Of a DNA stretch of 64,000 nucleotides, positions 46,373 through 57,148 are shown piece by piece. Origin of the DNA: Actinostola sp. cb2023. Its lineage: Eukaryota > Cnidaria > Anthozoa > Actiniaria > Actinostolidae. The stretch is from positions 154,001-218,000 of the forward strand of contig JAUJYZ010000967.1 in the NCBI GenBank assembly GCA_033675265.1, read 5' to 3'. Position 1 is the first letter of the stretch. Each line of letters starts with the position of its first letter. A model generated the notes under the pieces. It made no database searches, was not told where the DNA came from, and saw nothing but the letters and a program-made list of their open reading frames with translations. The translations under genes were made by a program, and so were the position numbers.

Positions 46373-47425
46373 TTGTTCTATTCGTGTATCAATCATTCCG
46401 TTCCAAATGTATAAAAGATCTAAAAAGATCTAAACCCTTTGATTACTGGATTGGTGGACCGATGACTGCAAATTCATACCACATATTGTGTTTTATTCTC
46501 TCTCTCCGGTAAGCTATAAGGTATAAATCAATTCTGACGAGTTTCCTCAGTAAGTTTATAAGCTTACTTCAATATTTATAGGGCACAAATGTAAGCTTAT
46601 ATGTAGTTATTGAGTACCCTGCGAGCAAAGATTCCTTTACATGTAGATGTACATGTGTAACTCGACGAAATTGGTCAAAGTCATACTGAGTAAGAGAGGG
46701 AAGCAAAAGGAATCTCTGCTTGAATGGTACTTTAATAGCGGGTACTTTAATAGCGACGACTGGCGAAATTATTTAAGCTAAGCCACGAGTCGTTGTGCTA
46801 TAAATATAATACATCAGACAATAATAGGTCAGATAATAAGTTAAAGCTTACAATTACATGTACTTACATTTTCGATCGATAACAGAACGATATCCCGCTA
46901 TTTATATCGCAAAAGTGAACCTTAGTGACGCCAAGTAACTCCATGTGTTGTCAGAGCTCAGAGCATTCTCAAACGAGAATCATTTCAACTAGAATTCAAA
47001 CAAAAATCCTCGCGCATTCACTGAACTAGGAACTACGAATTGCGGTGGTTTAGCCCCATGGTGGTTTAGCCCCCAGTGGTTTAGCCCCTCTCTTAAAGTG
47101 GTTTAGCCCCCACACATTGATTTACCTTCTAAAACACGAATGCCAGTCAGTTTTGTGAACTATAAGATATATATAGATGCCTTATTGATTGGCGGCCATA
47201 TTGGATTTGACCGCGTGACCGATTTGACCGTGAACATGTGACTCGGTGATTGGGATTGGGATTCTGTGATTGTATAAGTTTGTATACTTTTATTTTTCAT
47301 GTAAGTGATGTAGTATTTATTGGTGATTGTGCATTTGAAGTCATGACCTTTTTAAGCATTTGGTGGCTCCTAAAGGAGCCGTTGTGGCTCTTAGAAGAGC
47401 CGTTTTTTTGTTTTGTTTTGGACGC

Positions 47426-47950
47426 TCAGCAAGGACCAGCACAGAGACGTGAGCAGGCACTCAGTAGCTGGATGGCAGTTTTTTCATTTGCTTCGTAAGC
47501 AGCCCACTGCTCAAATATCTTTGCCTGCAGTTGTCTGTACTTGCGTCGCTGTATCCTGCGTAGCTTCTTCTCTGATACCAGGCGGATCTGAAGGCTTACC
47601 AGCGATGCTTCGTTGTGCAGAAGTTTGATGAGCAGGTACATTGGCAGCTGTCCTTTACCACAGGCTCTCCTGTTCAAGGCGTTGTGCCAGCCTTCCAGGT
47701 CATTGTTTGTTCGTATGGATCGCCCATATACACTCCAGGCGGATGGGGGCCAGGTATTTCCTTCAATCCAGGTGTCGTTGACATAGTTAACAAGGTCTCG
47801 AAGGGCGGGCGTGTTAGCATTTCCCTTCAGTTGCTGCCATGTTGGTTTGATTGCTTCAGCTGGCAAGAACGGGAGCGCCAAGATCTTACGAAGGTACTCG
47901 TAGGTGCCGTTGTCTTTTTCGTACTGAGTGCTCAGCCCATGTGCCTGAAT
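47426..47950 (-). CDS. MULE transposase, last exon (catalytic glutamate region)
   Basis: A minus-strand acceptor (TTGTTTTTAATCAG) at 47951 opens a frame reading IQAHGLSTQYEKDNGTYEYL, then LALPFLPAEAIKPTWQQL, NYVNDTWIEGNTW and RTNNDLEGWHNALN, to a stop at 47426. RTNN-x-x-E-x-WH is the third catalytic block (E) of MULE DDE transposases, which cut and paste DNA in the nucleus. The tail has a basic coiled region (KKLRRIQRRKYRQ) and ends near LCAGPC. Length and order agree with animal MULEs. The splice from the preceding exon is not fully clear because that frame meets a stop soon after 48020. Confidence 0.8.
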   Translation of the reverse strand: MQAHGLSTQYEKDNGTYEYLRKILALPFLPAEAIKPTWQQLKGNANTPALRDLVNYVNDTWIEGNTWPPSAWSVYGRSIRTNNDLEGWHNALNRRACGKGQLPMYLLIKLLHNEASLVSLQIRLVSEKKLRRIQRRKYRQLQAKIFEQWAAYEANEKTAIQLLSACSRLCAGPC

Positions 47951-48022
47951 CTGATTAAAAACAAAATCAATTACTTTCCGTAGCGACCACCGATAATGTA
48001 TTTCAGGATTATCGGATTCGTA

Positions 48023-48292
48023 TTATCTTTCCATCTTATTAAAGAATGCGAATACATCATCGGTGGTCACAGTTTTGCAAATTGTAAAGTAATTTTCCAT
48101 AATGTAATTGTGTATCCCTCTTGATAAACGTACCTTCCTCCATACAGCTTGCGTCCAGTGGAACGCACATCCCACAATATTAACGTCCACCATCTCTTTC
48201 CGAATGCACGACCAGAGTGCCCTTTCAAAGTCCAAAACAACTTCCTTTACCCGTGGTTCACTTGGTAGGATAGATAGCACCTTCCTCAGAAC
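48023..48292 (-). CDS. MULE transposase, third transposase-block exon (second Asp)
   Basis: Acceptor CTTTATTAG at 48293 opens VLRKVLSILPSEPRVKEVVL and then DFERALW and GCAFHWTQAVWRKVRLS. DFE-x-A supplies the second catalytic acid and GC-x-FH-x-x-QA-x-x-RK the conserved Cys/His block of the MULE domain. The frame ends at 48023 with no clean GT donor before the stop, so either the donor is weak or this copy has a lesion here. Confidence 0.75.
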   Translation of the reverse strand, partial: VLRKVLSILPSEPRVKEVVLDFERALWSCIRKEMVDVNIVGCAFHWTQAVWRKVRLSRGIHNYIMENYFTICKTVTTDDVFAFFNKMER

Positions 48293-48371
48293 CTAATAAA
48301 GAAAAAAGAAAACAAAATATGTTACAAAAAAATACATGTTACAAACAAAATATAGACATTTCGTTATTTAC

Positions 48372-48677
48372 CTTTTTGTAATCTTTCTTCTTTCGGCCAG
48401 ACATTAGAACGAAGAGCAATGGTACCTGCTTTGCGTAGTCCTCCTTCTGTACAAATCCGTTGATGGACAGTAGTTGGACGAAAGGGTGCCGGCACAACTT
48501 GAACGTGCCGTCTATGTACCAAGTCTTGGCCTTTGCGAGGTAAGCCAGTTGCTTGTCTGACGCAAATATTAGGTGGCGCCGACCACTGGCTTGTATATCG
48601 CCTCGTAGGAATCCCTCGGGGATGTGATCTTCTTCGAGGACGAATGTCAAATCTTTAGGGTCATCTGGTCTCAATTT
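48372..48677 (-). CDS. MULE transposase, exon with the first catalytic Asp
   Basis: Bounded by an acceptor (CCATTTCCGACAG) at 48678 and a donor (TACAAAAAG/GTAAAT) at 48372, 306 bp, both borders in phase 0. It reads KLRPDDPKDLTFVLEEDHIP, then LIFASDKQLAYLAKAKTWYI and DGTFK, and QLLSINGFVQKEDYAKQVPL. WYIDGTFK carries the first catalytic aspartate of MULE transposases. Its upstream intron is filled by the TTAG microsatellite. Confidence 0.85.
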
Positions 48678-48689
48678 CTGTCGGAAATG

Positions 48690-49311
<622 letters not shown>

Positions 49312-49329
49312 TAGAGCTAATTCATTTAC

Positions 49330-49429
49330 CAATGATATTGATTTCTTCCAGTATAGTTTGATCAGGATCATGATCAACATCAAGGCCAGTGCTTTCTGCT
49401 TCTGGATGAGAGGGGTCATCAACAGAAAC
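49330..49429 (-). CDS. MULE acidic linker exon
   Basis: Between acceptor TTTATCTTAG and donor CATTG/GTAAAT, 100 bp encode VSVDDPSHPEAESTGLDVDH and DPDQTILEEINII, an acidic stretch. It starts in phase 0, matching the zinc-finger exon, but ends in phase 1 whereas the next recognised exon begins in phase 0. An undetected exon, another donor or a frame error must explain this. Confidence 0.5.
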
Positions 49430-49559
49430 CTAAGATAAACATAACACAACATGAATCCCACAACATACACATAACTAACTGTACTTAACATGGATTCCTT
49501 AACATAGTATAACTTAACACAACATGATGTACATGTAGTATAACATAACATAACATAGG

Positions 49560-49850
49560 AACCTAACTGTACTTAACATAGTATAACGAATCCAGTATAA
49601 CTTAACACAACATGATGTACATAGTATAACATAGTATAACTTAACATAGTATAACTTAACACAACATGATGTACATAGTATAACATAGTATAACTTAACA
49701 TAGTATCACTTAACACAACATGATGTACATAGTATAACATAGTATAACTTAACATAGTATAACTTAACACAACATGATGTACATAGTATAACATAGTATA
49801 ACTTAACATAGTATAACTTAACATAGTATAACAACACAACATAGTTATAA
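49560..49850. repeat. Minisatellite in MULE intron 1
   Basis: Four to five units of about 66 bp built from ACATAGTATAACTTAACA and CACAACATGATGTACATAGT. Peptide frames across it are artefacts. Confidence 0.9.
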
Positions 49851-49867
49851 CTAAGAATGTTACGAAC

Positions 49868-50053
49868 CTTGCATTTGTCACACATCCAAATGATTTCTGT
49901 GTCATCATCTACAGCTTTCTTGTAGGCATCTCGTGATACCCCAGTATCACACTTAAGGTGTTGCCACCCCCCACAGCCATCGCACTCCAATGCGTAGTGA
50001 CGCCACGTTACGACATTTAGACACTTAAGACACTGATTGACGTTTGAATCCAT
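49868..50053 (-). CDS. MULE amino-terminal exon with PHD-like zinc finger
   Basis: ATG at 50053 begins MDSNVNQCLKCLNVV, followed by ECDGCGGWQHLKCDTGVSRD and IIWMCDKCK, ending at a donor (TGCAAG/GTTCGT) at 49868. C-x2-C ... CDGCGGWQHxxC ... W-x-C-x2-C is the pattern of a PHD-type finger (a histone or DNA-contact module). It supplies the N-terminal DNA- or chromatin-binding part of the transposase in this MULE type. Divergent sequence on the other side (50056 onward) has no recognisable gene. Confidence 0.7.
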
Positions 50054-50055
50054 AA

Positions 50056-51220
50056 TTGCTTGTAAAATTGCTTGTAAATTTGTTTGTTGCTTTTAAAATC
50101 GTTGTTTGCTCGATGAGACTTTGGGTGAAACTAAAACATAATCTTGCTTTATTTATACCATTGTCTGTTTTGAAAAGGATCACAACTAGGATCAACTTGG
50201 ATGGGTTTGCTAATTGGAATATTATCCCATCCAATGAGCGATTGCTTTGGACTGATCGAGTGCCGAAACTAATTAGAATATTATCACATCCAATCATAAG
50301 TTTTAGTAGTTTGTTGTTACTTATGATTGACTCGGTCGTTAGGGACGCTAACTCGACAGGAATCCCTCGACAGCAAGAACATAGTATATGACTCGAGTCC
50401 GTTCAAAGTTTGAAGTTGGATTCTACTTTTATATAATAAAAACTATGGACAGAGCATAAACTTTCTTTTGGTGTATCTTATTATGGGGATTCATCCCAGT
50501 CCGTGGTCATGCAGTGAGAGAAAGAAACCGTGAGGGGCTAAACCACTCGCGCCGGTGAAGACAACAAGTACCGGCCGTGATTCATCCGTCTAGCCATTAT
50601 TATAAGAATGAATCCATAAGAATCTATACAGTATTCCCTCTTTTCTTATCAATAAACTATGACTTTAAACAGCCTGAAATGATTTCGAGGGAACGAAACG
50701 TATTCGATGCGCTTGGGGCTAAACCACTTCGTGAAAGCCGAAGTTTTGATCACGAGGATTCGATCACGATATATATAGATGGAATGGATTCGCTTGTGTT
50801 TATTTATGGATTCTTATTTATCATCTATATACACGAGGATATTAAACATACTGCAGCTGATGAGAAGAATCCGATCAAATCACTCAACTGAGTTAATCGG
50901 AGTTAACCGATCAACGGCGGTGATTATGAATCCAAGCAAAACCGGCGAAGCGACTCGGCTGTTTCCCTTCATAAATACCGGCTACATTTATATTCAAAAC
51001 GAACCGAAACCGTTCATTGAGTATTGAATCCATGTTATTCAATCTTTCAAACTCGGTAAATCCTTGGTGTTAACTTATTTTCAATTTTCTCTCCTTTGAG
51101 TTGAAAGTTAGAAGATAAACTTCGAAAACCCAAACTTCAAGTTCAAACTTTCCAGATACTTTGCAGATACTCTAATAAAGCATAGACACATGTTTAACAA
51201 CTTTATTTAACACATTTTGA
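50056..51220. other. MULE 5' region without a recognised gene
   Basis: Plus-strand frames of 80-110 codons exist (50056, 50577, 50779) but show no domain, splice borders or codon logic. Copies of GGGGCTAAACCACT near 50530 and 50715 repeat the terminal motif of the MULE. This is the expected promoter side of the minus-strand transposase. Confidence 0.5.
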
Positions 51221-51871
51221 ATGGGGGCTAAACCACTTTAAGAGAGGGGCTAAACCACTTTAAGAGAGGGGCTAAACCACTGGGGGCTAAACCACCATGG
51301 GGCTAAACCACCGGATTCCGGAACTACAACTCAAGCAAAATGGCGGCTGCTTGACAAATTCAAATACCAAATATGGTAAATAGGAATGGTAAACGGCCAG
51401 AATTAACGGTGACGTTCTGAGCCCCAGGGCCCTCTCTTCTCGCTATTTTCAAAATGGCGGACGCTTGGGAGAAGAAGTAGTAGCAGTCTCGATCTACATT
51501 TTCGCGGACATCGTTTGGAATTTTACAGTTTATTTCTGGGAATCTATTTTGCAAGATCAAGTTAAAGGTAAATACTACTTATCGTTAAGGTTATTAGAGT
51601 GGTTTCTCGAGTAATAGACAGTAAGAGACTCTGTTTTCCAACCGTCATTTTTCTTACAATATATACAATACTGAACACTTCAATTAAACGTCACTTGTAT
51701 AAAAACCTCCAATACAATACAATGATGTATTTTAATTTAAGTTTACATATTACCATTTACCGATTAAACATCTTGTCAACATCCTCGTGGGTACAAATGT
51801 ATGTCCTAGCTACCATGAAGAAATCACAGTGTTCGGGCCCCGTGTTCTTGTGGAGTTGTATGTAAGACTTA

Positions 51872-52052
51872 TGTGAAAATATATAAACTATATTTTTGAG
51901 AGTAATCTATAAGTAAAAGCTTTGAAACTCACATGGAGTGTTGCTTGTTGTGTTATTTTGCCCTGGTAGTGGTTTCAGCTCTTGGACCACACTACCACCA
52001 GGTGAGTTTCATAGCTTTTACTTATAGAAAATATAGTTTATATATTTTCACA
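51872..52052. mobile_element. 181-bp TA-flanked hairpin mini-element
   Basis: Ends TGTGAAAATATATAAACTAT and its complement, with pairing continuing through AAGTAAAAGCT and GAAACTCAC. TA at 51870-51871 and 52053-52054. Inside the right half of the TTAA element. Confidence 0.75.
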
Positions 52053-52928
52053 TATATCTCTTTATAACTGCCACAAGAACAGAGCTTGGGCTTCCTGTGA
52101 GGAAACTCACCTTGAATATTTAATTATTTGGCCTTCATATTGTAAGCTAATTAAGCTTAAGTTACATGTATTTATAAAATATGGAGTTCAAATAATTATA
52201 ATAATAAAAATAATCAAATCAAACCAGTATTGCAACATCATGTAGGAAGTTGTGAACAAATTGTTTTTTTTTATTCTCTCTCCAACAGTTGTCTACATGT
52301 AGCTGCAAATAAAGTATATCTGGAAGTTTATCCATCTTCCAGCTCCATCGACAAAATATTGATGGCCAAATTTGAATCATGTGGATATTGAAAGAGGTCT
52401 AAGTAGCCTTTACATGTACAATGTAGGTTGTCAACCATGGTTGAGGATGTCTGTAAGTTGACATGCATTGGCGTAGGCATAAGCAATCACAGTGAGCCTT
52501 TGAAGAAATAGCTTGGCCTGGTCCATACCATCTTGTACAAGGCAAGCAATTTTTTCAGGGTTGGATTTTGCTTTTTCTTGGTGCTTATAGTGTGACTTTC
52601 GCTAGGACAATATAACAATAAAACACAGTAGTAATCTATTCAAAGTACTAAGCAATAATTACAGTGGAACCTCCCATAAGCAGACACCCTTGGGACCAAG
52701 TGTAGGGACCCTCTATACATGTAAAAGCAATTTTAGTGGATAAAGATCAAACAGTAAACACATTGCACATAAAATAGAACCTGAGATTTGTACTCGGGTA
52801 TTAATAATTATTATACTGAAAATATTTTGAATAGAATGTGTACACTGCCAACTTATACAAATTATCATTTTTTTCATTTATTAGTTCTCAAGACTGAGAA
52901 ATCCAGCCTTTTTGTGCTATTTAAAAAC

Positions 52929-53062
52929 ATGCCATGCCTCAATTCTATTGTTTAATGTCAGTTTTGAAATCCAGACCAAGACCTACATTTTTAAAGCCGG
53001 GGGCAGCTTTGATGAATACACAAATGTCTTCCATTAAAACAATAGAATTGGGGCATTGCTGG
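52929..53062. repeat. Hairpin repeat ATGCCTCAATTCTATTGTTT
   Basis: Left arm GCCTCAATTCTATTGTTTAA pairs with the right arm near 53037-53060. No target duplication clear. The sequence at 52672 nearby resembles a mariner-type end (CAGTGGAACCTCCCATAAGC). Confidence 0.55.
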
Positions 53063-53086
53063 TTATTAAACCGGTTGAAAACCACA

Positions 53087-53183
53087 GGCTCGGGCTTTCA
53101 TTGAACTTCAAGACCTCGGGCTATGCACTCGGTCTTGTAGTTCAATGAAAGCCAGAGCCCGTAGTTTTGAACCTTTATATAAC
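53087..53183. repeat. Hairpin repeat around TTTCATTGAACT
   Basis: GGCTCGGGCTTTCATTGAAC and its near complement face each other across about 35 bases. Confidence 0.6.
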
Positions 53184-53275
53184 ATTGTTTTCTTATCACA
53201 TTTATCCTATAATTGGTCAAGAAAATATAAATAGGAACTTTTAGCTCTTTCATGTTGGTCTTCAGTAATACACCA

Positions 53276-53425
53276 GGCCCCGGTTGCACGAAAGGTGAAT
53301 AGCGCTATCCATCAGATAAGTCCTATCCAACGGATAAAACTGATGCAGTTATCCAATAAATTTTATCCGTTGGATAGGACTTATCCGGTGGATAGCGCTA
53401 TTCACCTTTCATGCAACCGGGGCCA
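53276..53425. mobile_element. 150-bp GGCCCCGGTTGCA mini-element
   Basis: Ends GGCCCCGGTTGCACGAAAGG and its complement, with long inner pairing through AATAGCGCTATCCA and TCCTATCCAACGGATAA. The GGCCCCGGTTGCA end style resembles PIF/Harbinger-type MITEs; the flanking duplication is not clear. Confidence 0.7.
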
Positions 53426-53499
53426 GATATGGAAATTTCTGAACACATTTTCAGTTCTGCCTGGTCAGTTTTCAGTTATTTACCACATGCAAAAGATAT

Positions 53500-54290
53500 G
53501 TATGTAGAAATGTCTGTACACATTTTGAGCTCTAACCAGGCCAGTAAGTCTTTTTACTTACCAGATATAGAGAAAATGTCTGCAGAACTTTCCAAAGACT
53601 CTTTGACTTCTGCTCGGTTGGTTTACTACAGTAATTTACCAGATATAGACAAAAAGTCCGCAGAAATATCCGAAGACTTTTTGAGCTCTGCTCAGTTGGT
53701 ATAGTATTTTACCAGATATAGACAAAAAGTCTGCAGAAATTTCCGAAGACTTTTTGAGCTCTGCTCAGTTGGTATACAGTAATTTACCAGATATAGACAA
53801 AAAGTCCGCAGAAATTTCCGAAGACTTTTTGAGCTCTGCTCAGTTGGTATAGTATTTTACCAGATATAGACAAAAAGTCCGCAGAAATTTCCGAAGACTT
53901 TTTGAGCTCTGCTCAGTTGGTACACAGTATTTTACCAGATATAGATAAAAAGTCCGCAGAAATTTCCGAAGACTTTTTGAGCTCTGCTCGGTTGGCATAC
54001 AGTATTATACCAGATATAGACAAAAAGTCCGCAGAAATTTCCGAAGACTTTTTGAGCTCTGCTCAGTTGGTATAGTATTTTACCAGATATAGACAAAAAG
54101 TCCGCAGAAATTTCTGAAGACTTTTTGAGCTCTGCTCAGTTGGTATACAGTATTTTACCAGATATAGATAAAAAGTCCGCAGAAATTTCCGAAGACTTTT
54201 TGAGCTCTGCTCGGTTGGTATACAGTATTTTACCAGATATCGAAAATAAGTCCGCAGAAATTTCCGAAGACTTTTTGAGTCCTGTTTAGT
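53500..54290. repeat. Right subterminal satellite array of the TTAA element
   Basis: About ten monomers of 74-80 bp with TTTACCAGATATAGACAAAA, then AGTCCGCAGAAATTTCCGAA and GACTTTTTGAGCTCTGCTCA. Mirror image of the array at 45110-45680. The leftmost monomers (53500-53640) are the most diverged. Confidence 0.95.
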
Positions 54291-54607
54291 TCAGAAATCA
54301 AATCAGTGGTCACAATCACTTATCAGACTGCTGAAAATGTCTGTATAATATTTAATGTAAAATTGTTGGGTTTTGGTAATAAACACATATGAGAGACTGA
54401 TTGTTTACCATTTTTTAAGAAAATGGCAAATTCCAATGATGCATACCCTAATATTTACCATATTTTCTCTACTTCAGAATATCGGAACTTAAAAAATAAC
54501 ATGTTCTTATTACATGTGTTAAATGCAGAAATATCCGAGTGTTTTTGACGCGATACGAGCGAGTTTAAAAAATCACAGAATGCACTCGCAATTATGTTGG
54601 AGTCACC

Positions 54608-54747
54608 TTAAATATGGAAATGAGGAAGAAGAGGAAGAAGAAGCCGAAGCTGAAGATGATGATGATGATGAAGAAGAAGAAAATGAGGCAAAAGAAGAAG
54701 TATATATGTTATCGACCGAACCCGAAAATTGGGAGGATGAAATCTGA
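54608..54747 (+). pseudogene. EndoU-like gene, 3' part: acidic tail
   Basis: Downstream of the second TTAA the plus strand encodes an acidic tail rich in Glu and Asp (about 30 of 45 residues), then EEVYMLSTEPENWEDEI and a stop at 54747. With one TTAA counted, this frame is the same as that of the 5' part at 43737-44131, so the element appears to have cut one coding sequence. AATAAA at 54841-54846 could be its poly(A) signal. The acidic tail could hold a basic partner or restrain the nuclease; that is inference. Confidence 0.5.
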
Positions 54748-54851
54748 TCTATACATTTAAATTACCGCTAATAATCAACTACTAGAAGTTAGAACTAAAA
54801 CTTAAGATGTAAAAAATAGTGTATGTTAGATAAGATGTTAAATAAACTTAC

Positions 54852-55179
54852 GGATGACTCTACTATCTTGTTGTTCATTCTTTCTGGACCAAAAACACTT
54901 TCCAAAAATGCTTGTGGGTCAAAACGTTCTTCAGAACCAAATGTGAGATTTTGTGATGTGATGTTCGAATCAACATATTGATCCAAATCATCGATCCCAG
55001 GATCTGAACTATTAGGAATCAGATTAACCAATTGTGAATCACTCCAACTTCCAAACTGAAAAAATGAAGTAGAAAAAATATATATAAATATAAAAATCTA
55101 AGTAAACTTAAGTTTAATAACTTAGGTTATTGCAAAAAAGAAAAGCTCTTACCAAGTTATCGTTCTTGGGAAAATCCAT
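54852..55179 (-). CDS. Small two-exon acidic protein, 5' part
   Basis: Exon 1 (55179-55153) encodes MDFPKNDNL and ends at donor TTG/GTAAGA. A 97-bp intron with a strong pyrimidine tract ends in TTTTTTCAG at 55056. Exon 2 (55055-54852) continues in phase: FGSWSDSQLVNLIPNSSDPG, DDLDQYVDSNITSQNL, ERFDPQAFLESVFGPERM, to donor TCATCC/GTAAGT. The next exon is not found and would lie within or beyond the EndoU-like tail. I do not recognise the family. Short introns and exact phases support a real gene. Confidence 0.6.
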
Positions 55180-55511
55180 TGTAAAAGTCTGCCATAGTTC
55201 AATCAAAGCTGAATCACTTATAATCGTATAACCACTACTAACCGAAAGCTAGTTGGAGTGAAATGAGCGGGAACCAACGCGGTGTTCATATAATTTGAAT
55301 GTGTGTACTATTGTTTATGAATTTGATGACGTTAAAACTTTCAAAAGAATTGAATTATTAATTAGCGTCACTTTATTAACAAAGGCCATACACAAATTCG
55401 AATTAATATGATTTATTGAAATATATATATATAAACTAAAACACATCAAAGTTACAACCAACAACAAATTATTGTGTCTTCTTGTTTACGATTGAATTTT
55501 TTATTTTCTGT

Positions 55512-56068
55512 TCAGTTTGATTTGAAAAGTTTTTTCTTAGGGATTGTTTTCTCGCTTTGGGATTCAATGCGTTGCTTTTTTGGCTTTGGCTTTTCTTCTT
55601 CAATGTTTTTCGTTGGGGTCGATGTAGCCTTGATTTTCTTGGCTGTGGGTTGTGGTGCGTTCTCTTCCTCGTTCTCTTCCTCATCAACTACTTTTTTTTC
55701 TTCTTCTTCCTGTTCATTCCATGTAAAATAGTTACAAGTTACATCGGGAGCTTGCGCGTTACAAACGTAAAACCACTTTCCATAGCTAGGCTTTTCTGGG
55801 TTGTTAACTCGAAGGAGTTTTGCATACAAATGGTGGTAAGTACATTTGGGTGTATGTTTCTTGAACTGGAAACCATCAATGTCTAATTCTTCGATCATTT
55901 GATGCTTCATTCGGAGATTGCATCCCAGGTCTTGAAGATGCAGTTGTTTCTGTCGTTCATTCTTGTGGTCCCTGCTTTTCCACAACGAAACCAAACTTCA
56001 TCATTCTTTCCTTTGGATGCTTTGGCGGTAACTCCACACAGACAATTGAATTTTGTGTTGCTTGCCAT
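55512..56068 (-). pseudogene. Twin GRF-type zinc-finger protein with a frame break
   Basis: ATG at 56068 starts MASNTKFNCLCGVTAKASKG, then WFRCGKAGTTR and NNCIFKTW, a GRF zinc finger (C-x-C ... F-x-CG ... C-x-F-x-W). The frame then stops at about 55906; the overlapping frame carries on with IDGFQFKKHTPKC, KWFYVCNAQAPDVTCNYFTW (second GRF-like finger), an acidic run and a basic tail with PKPKKQRIES and KTIPKKKLFKSN. GRF fingers bind single-stranded DNA in nucleases and topoisomerase 3. The two halves fit one another as a single protein with a one-base shift near 55906-55912, either a sequencing error or a mutation. A CCAAT-like ATTGG and ATAAATA stand about 70-85 bases upstream of the ATG. Confidence 0.65.
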
Positions 56069-56213
56069 CTTCGTTTTGTAGATTGTTAAAAGAGTTCAGT
56101 TCTCACATAAAAATCTAGGGTTTGATATCTTGTTATTTATGCGCTCCAATGAACAATAGACACCAAAGCAACACAATAGAGGATTGATCAAAACAATAAC
56201 AAACCTGCCACAC

Positions 56214-56336
56214 CCCTTTTTAATTTATACAGCTCACTCTTTTTGCTCACTCTTTTAATTTATACAGCTCACTCTTTTTGCTCACTCTTTTAATTTATAC
56301 AGCTCACTCTTTTTGCTCACTCTTTTTGCTCACTAA
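56214..56336. repeat. Three 41-bp repeats with TATAAATT
   Basis: Tandem copies of TTTTAATTTATACAGCTCAC plus TCTTTTTGCTCACTC. On the minus strand each unit reads TGTATAAATTAAAAG. They lie 150-270 bases upstream of the GRF protein start at 56068. Function unknown. Confidence 0.85.
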
Positions 56337-56494
56337 TCGGATTTAACGGCCCCTCCTATACTACTTATATTGAAAGGACTAATTCTCCAGAGAATATCAA
56401 TGTTTACATCACATGATCTGAAATGGGCAATTTGCATACAAGCTAAAGAGGTCTATTGGTGTGAATGAAGAGCTTTTAGAACTTCTTCCAATGA

Positions 56495-57148
56495 ATGGAT
56501 CCAGCGGTAAACCCCGTACCAACTGAACTTCAACAAGAAATTACAGCAAAGGTGGCAGAACAGAAAAAAGTTGCAGAAGATAGGGAAAAGGCACGAGTCA
56601 AAGATCTCTTCACCAGTCAATGGTTGATCAACAAAGAAAAACAAATGGTTGATCTTCAATTACAAGTGGAGCATTATCCTTTGGGAAAAGTCAAAAAGGC
56701 CAAAGAATATCTACTTAGCACATGCGTCGATGCAATCAAGGCTTTCCACGTCCAGAAAAAGACACCTCTTGACCTAGGAGTGAAGTTCAGAAGAGAAATG
56801 CTAATCCAACATGACCTTTTCAAGATGATCCACGTCAATCTTGTCAACTCGCTGCACGCGCCATTGACCTTGATACAAGCACACAGTGAAGAAGACAAAG
56901 ACAGCAAAGAAGGTGAAGATAGCGGAGAAGACATCTTTATGGCTCCCCCGAGAAAGAGACGAGGTCAATCAGATGAAGACCAATCAATTAACAATATATG
57001 GCTCTGGCGATCGGAAAAATGTATTTTTACTAATTTTAAAACAACAGTCATTATCACGGCACCAAAAACAAAATGTTCACCAAGTATCAAGCCATTTGCT
57101 TTTGTAAAACATGAAAAAACAAGTGTAATCGATTTAGGGAAACGGTAA
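56495..57148 (+). CDS. Uncharacterised 217-residue protein
   Basis: The longest plausible plus-strand gene of this cluster. It begins MDPAVNPVPTELQQEITAKV, with a charged helix likely to form a coiled coil up to about residue 40, then SQWLINKEKQMVDLQLQVEH and a mixed helix region, an acidic segment (SEEDKDSKEGEDSGED, about 131-146), a basic PPRKRRGQ patch that could be a nuclear localisation signal, and a hydrophobic-mixed end. No family recognised. An ATG four bases upstream is in another frame and stops at once, so 56495 is preferred. A GTAATG next to the stop could be a donor, in which case the gene continues. Confidence 0.5.
   Translation: MDPAVNPVPTELQQEITAKVAEQKKVAEDREKARVKDLFTSQWLINKEKQMVDLQLQVEHYPLGKVKKAKEYLLSTCVDAIKAFHVQKKTPLDLGVKFRREMLIQHDLFKMIHVNLVNSLHAPLTLIQAHSEEDKDSKEGEDSGEDIFMAPPRKRRGQSDEDQSINNIWLWRSEKCIFTNFKTTVIITAPKTKCSPSIKPFAFVKHEKTSVIDLGKR

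Noticed and set aside
55474..55886. Plus-strand Phe/Ser-rich frames
   Set aside because: They are the antisense of the GRF protein's acidic and basic tail.
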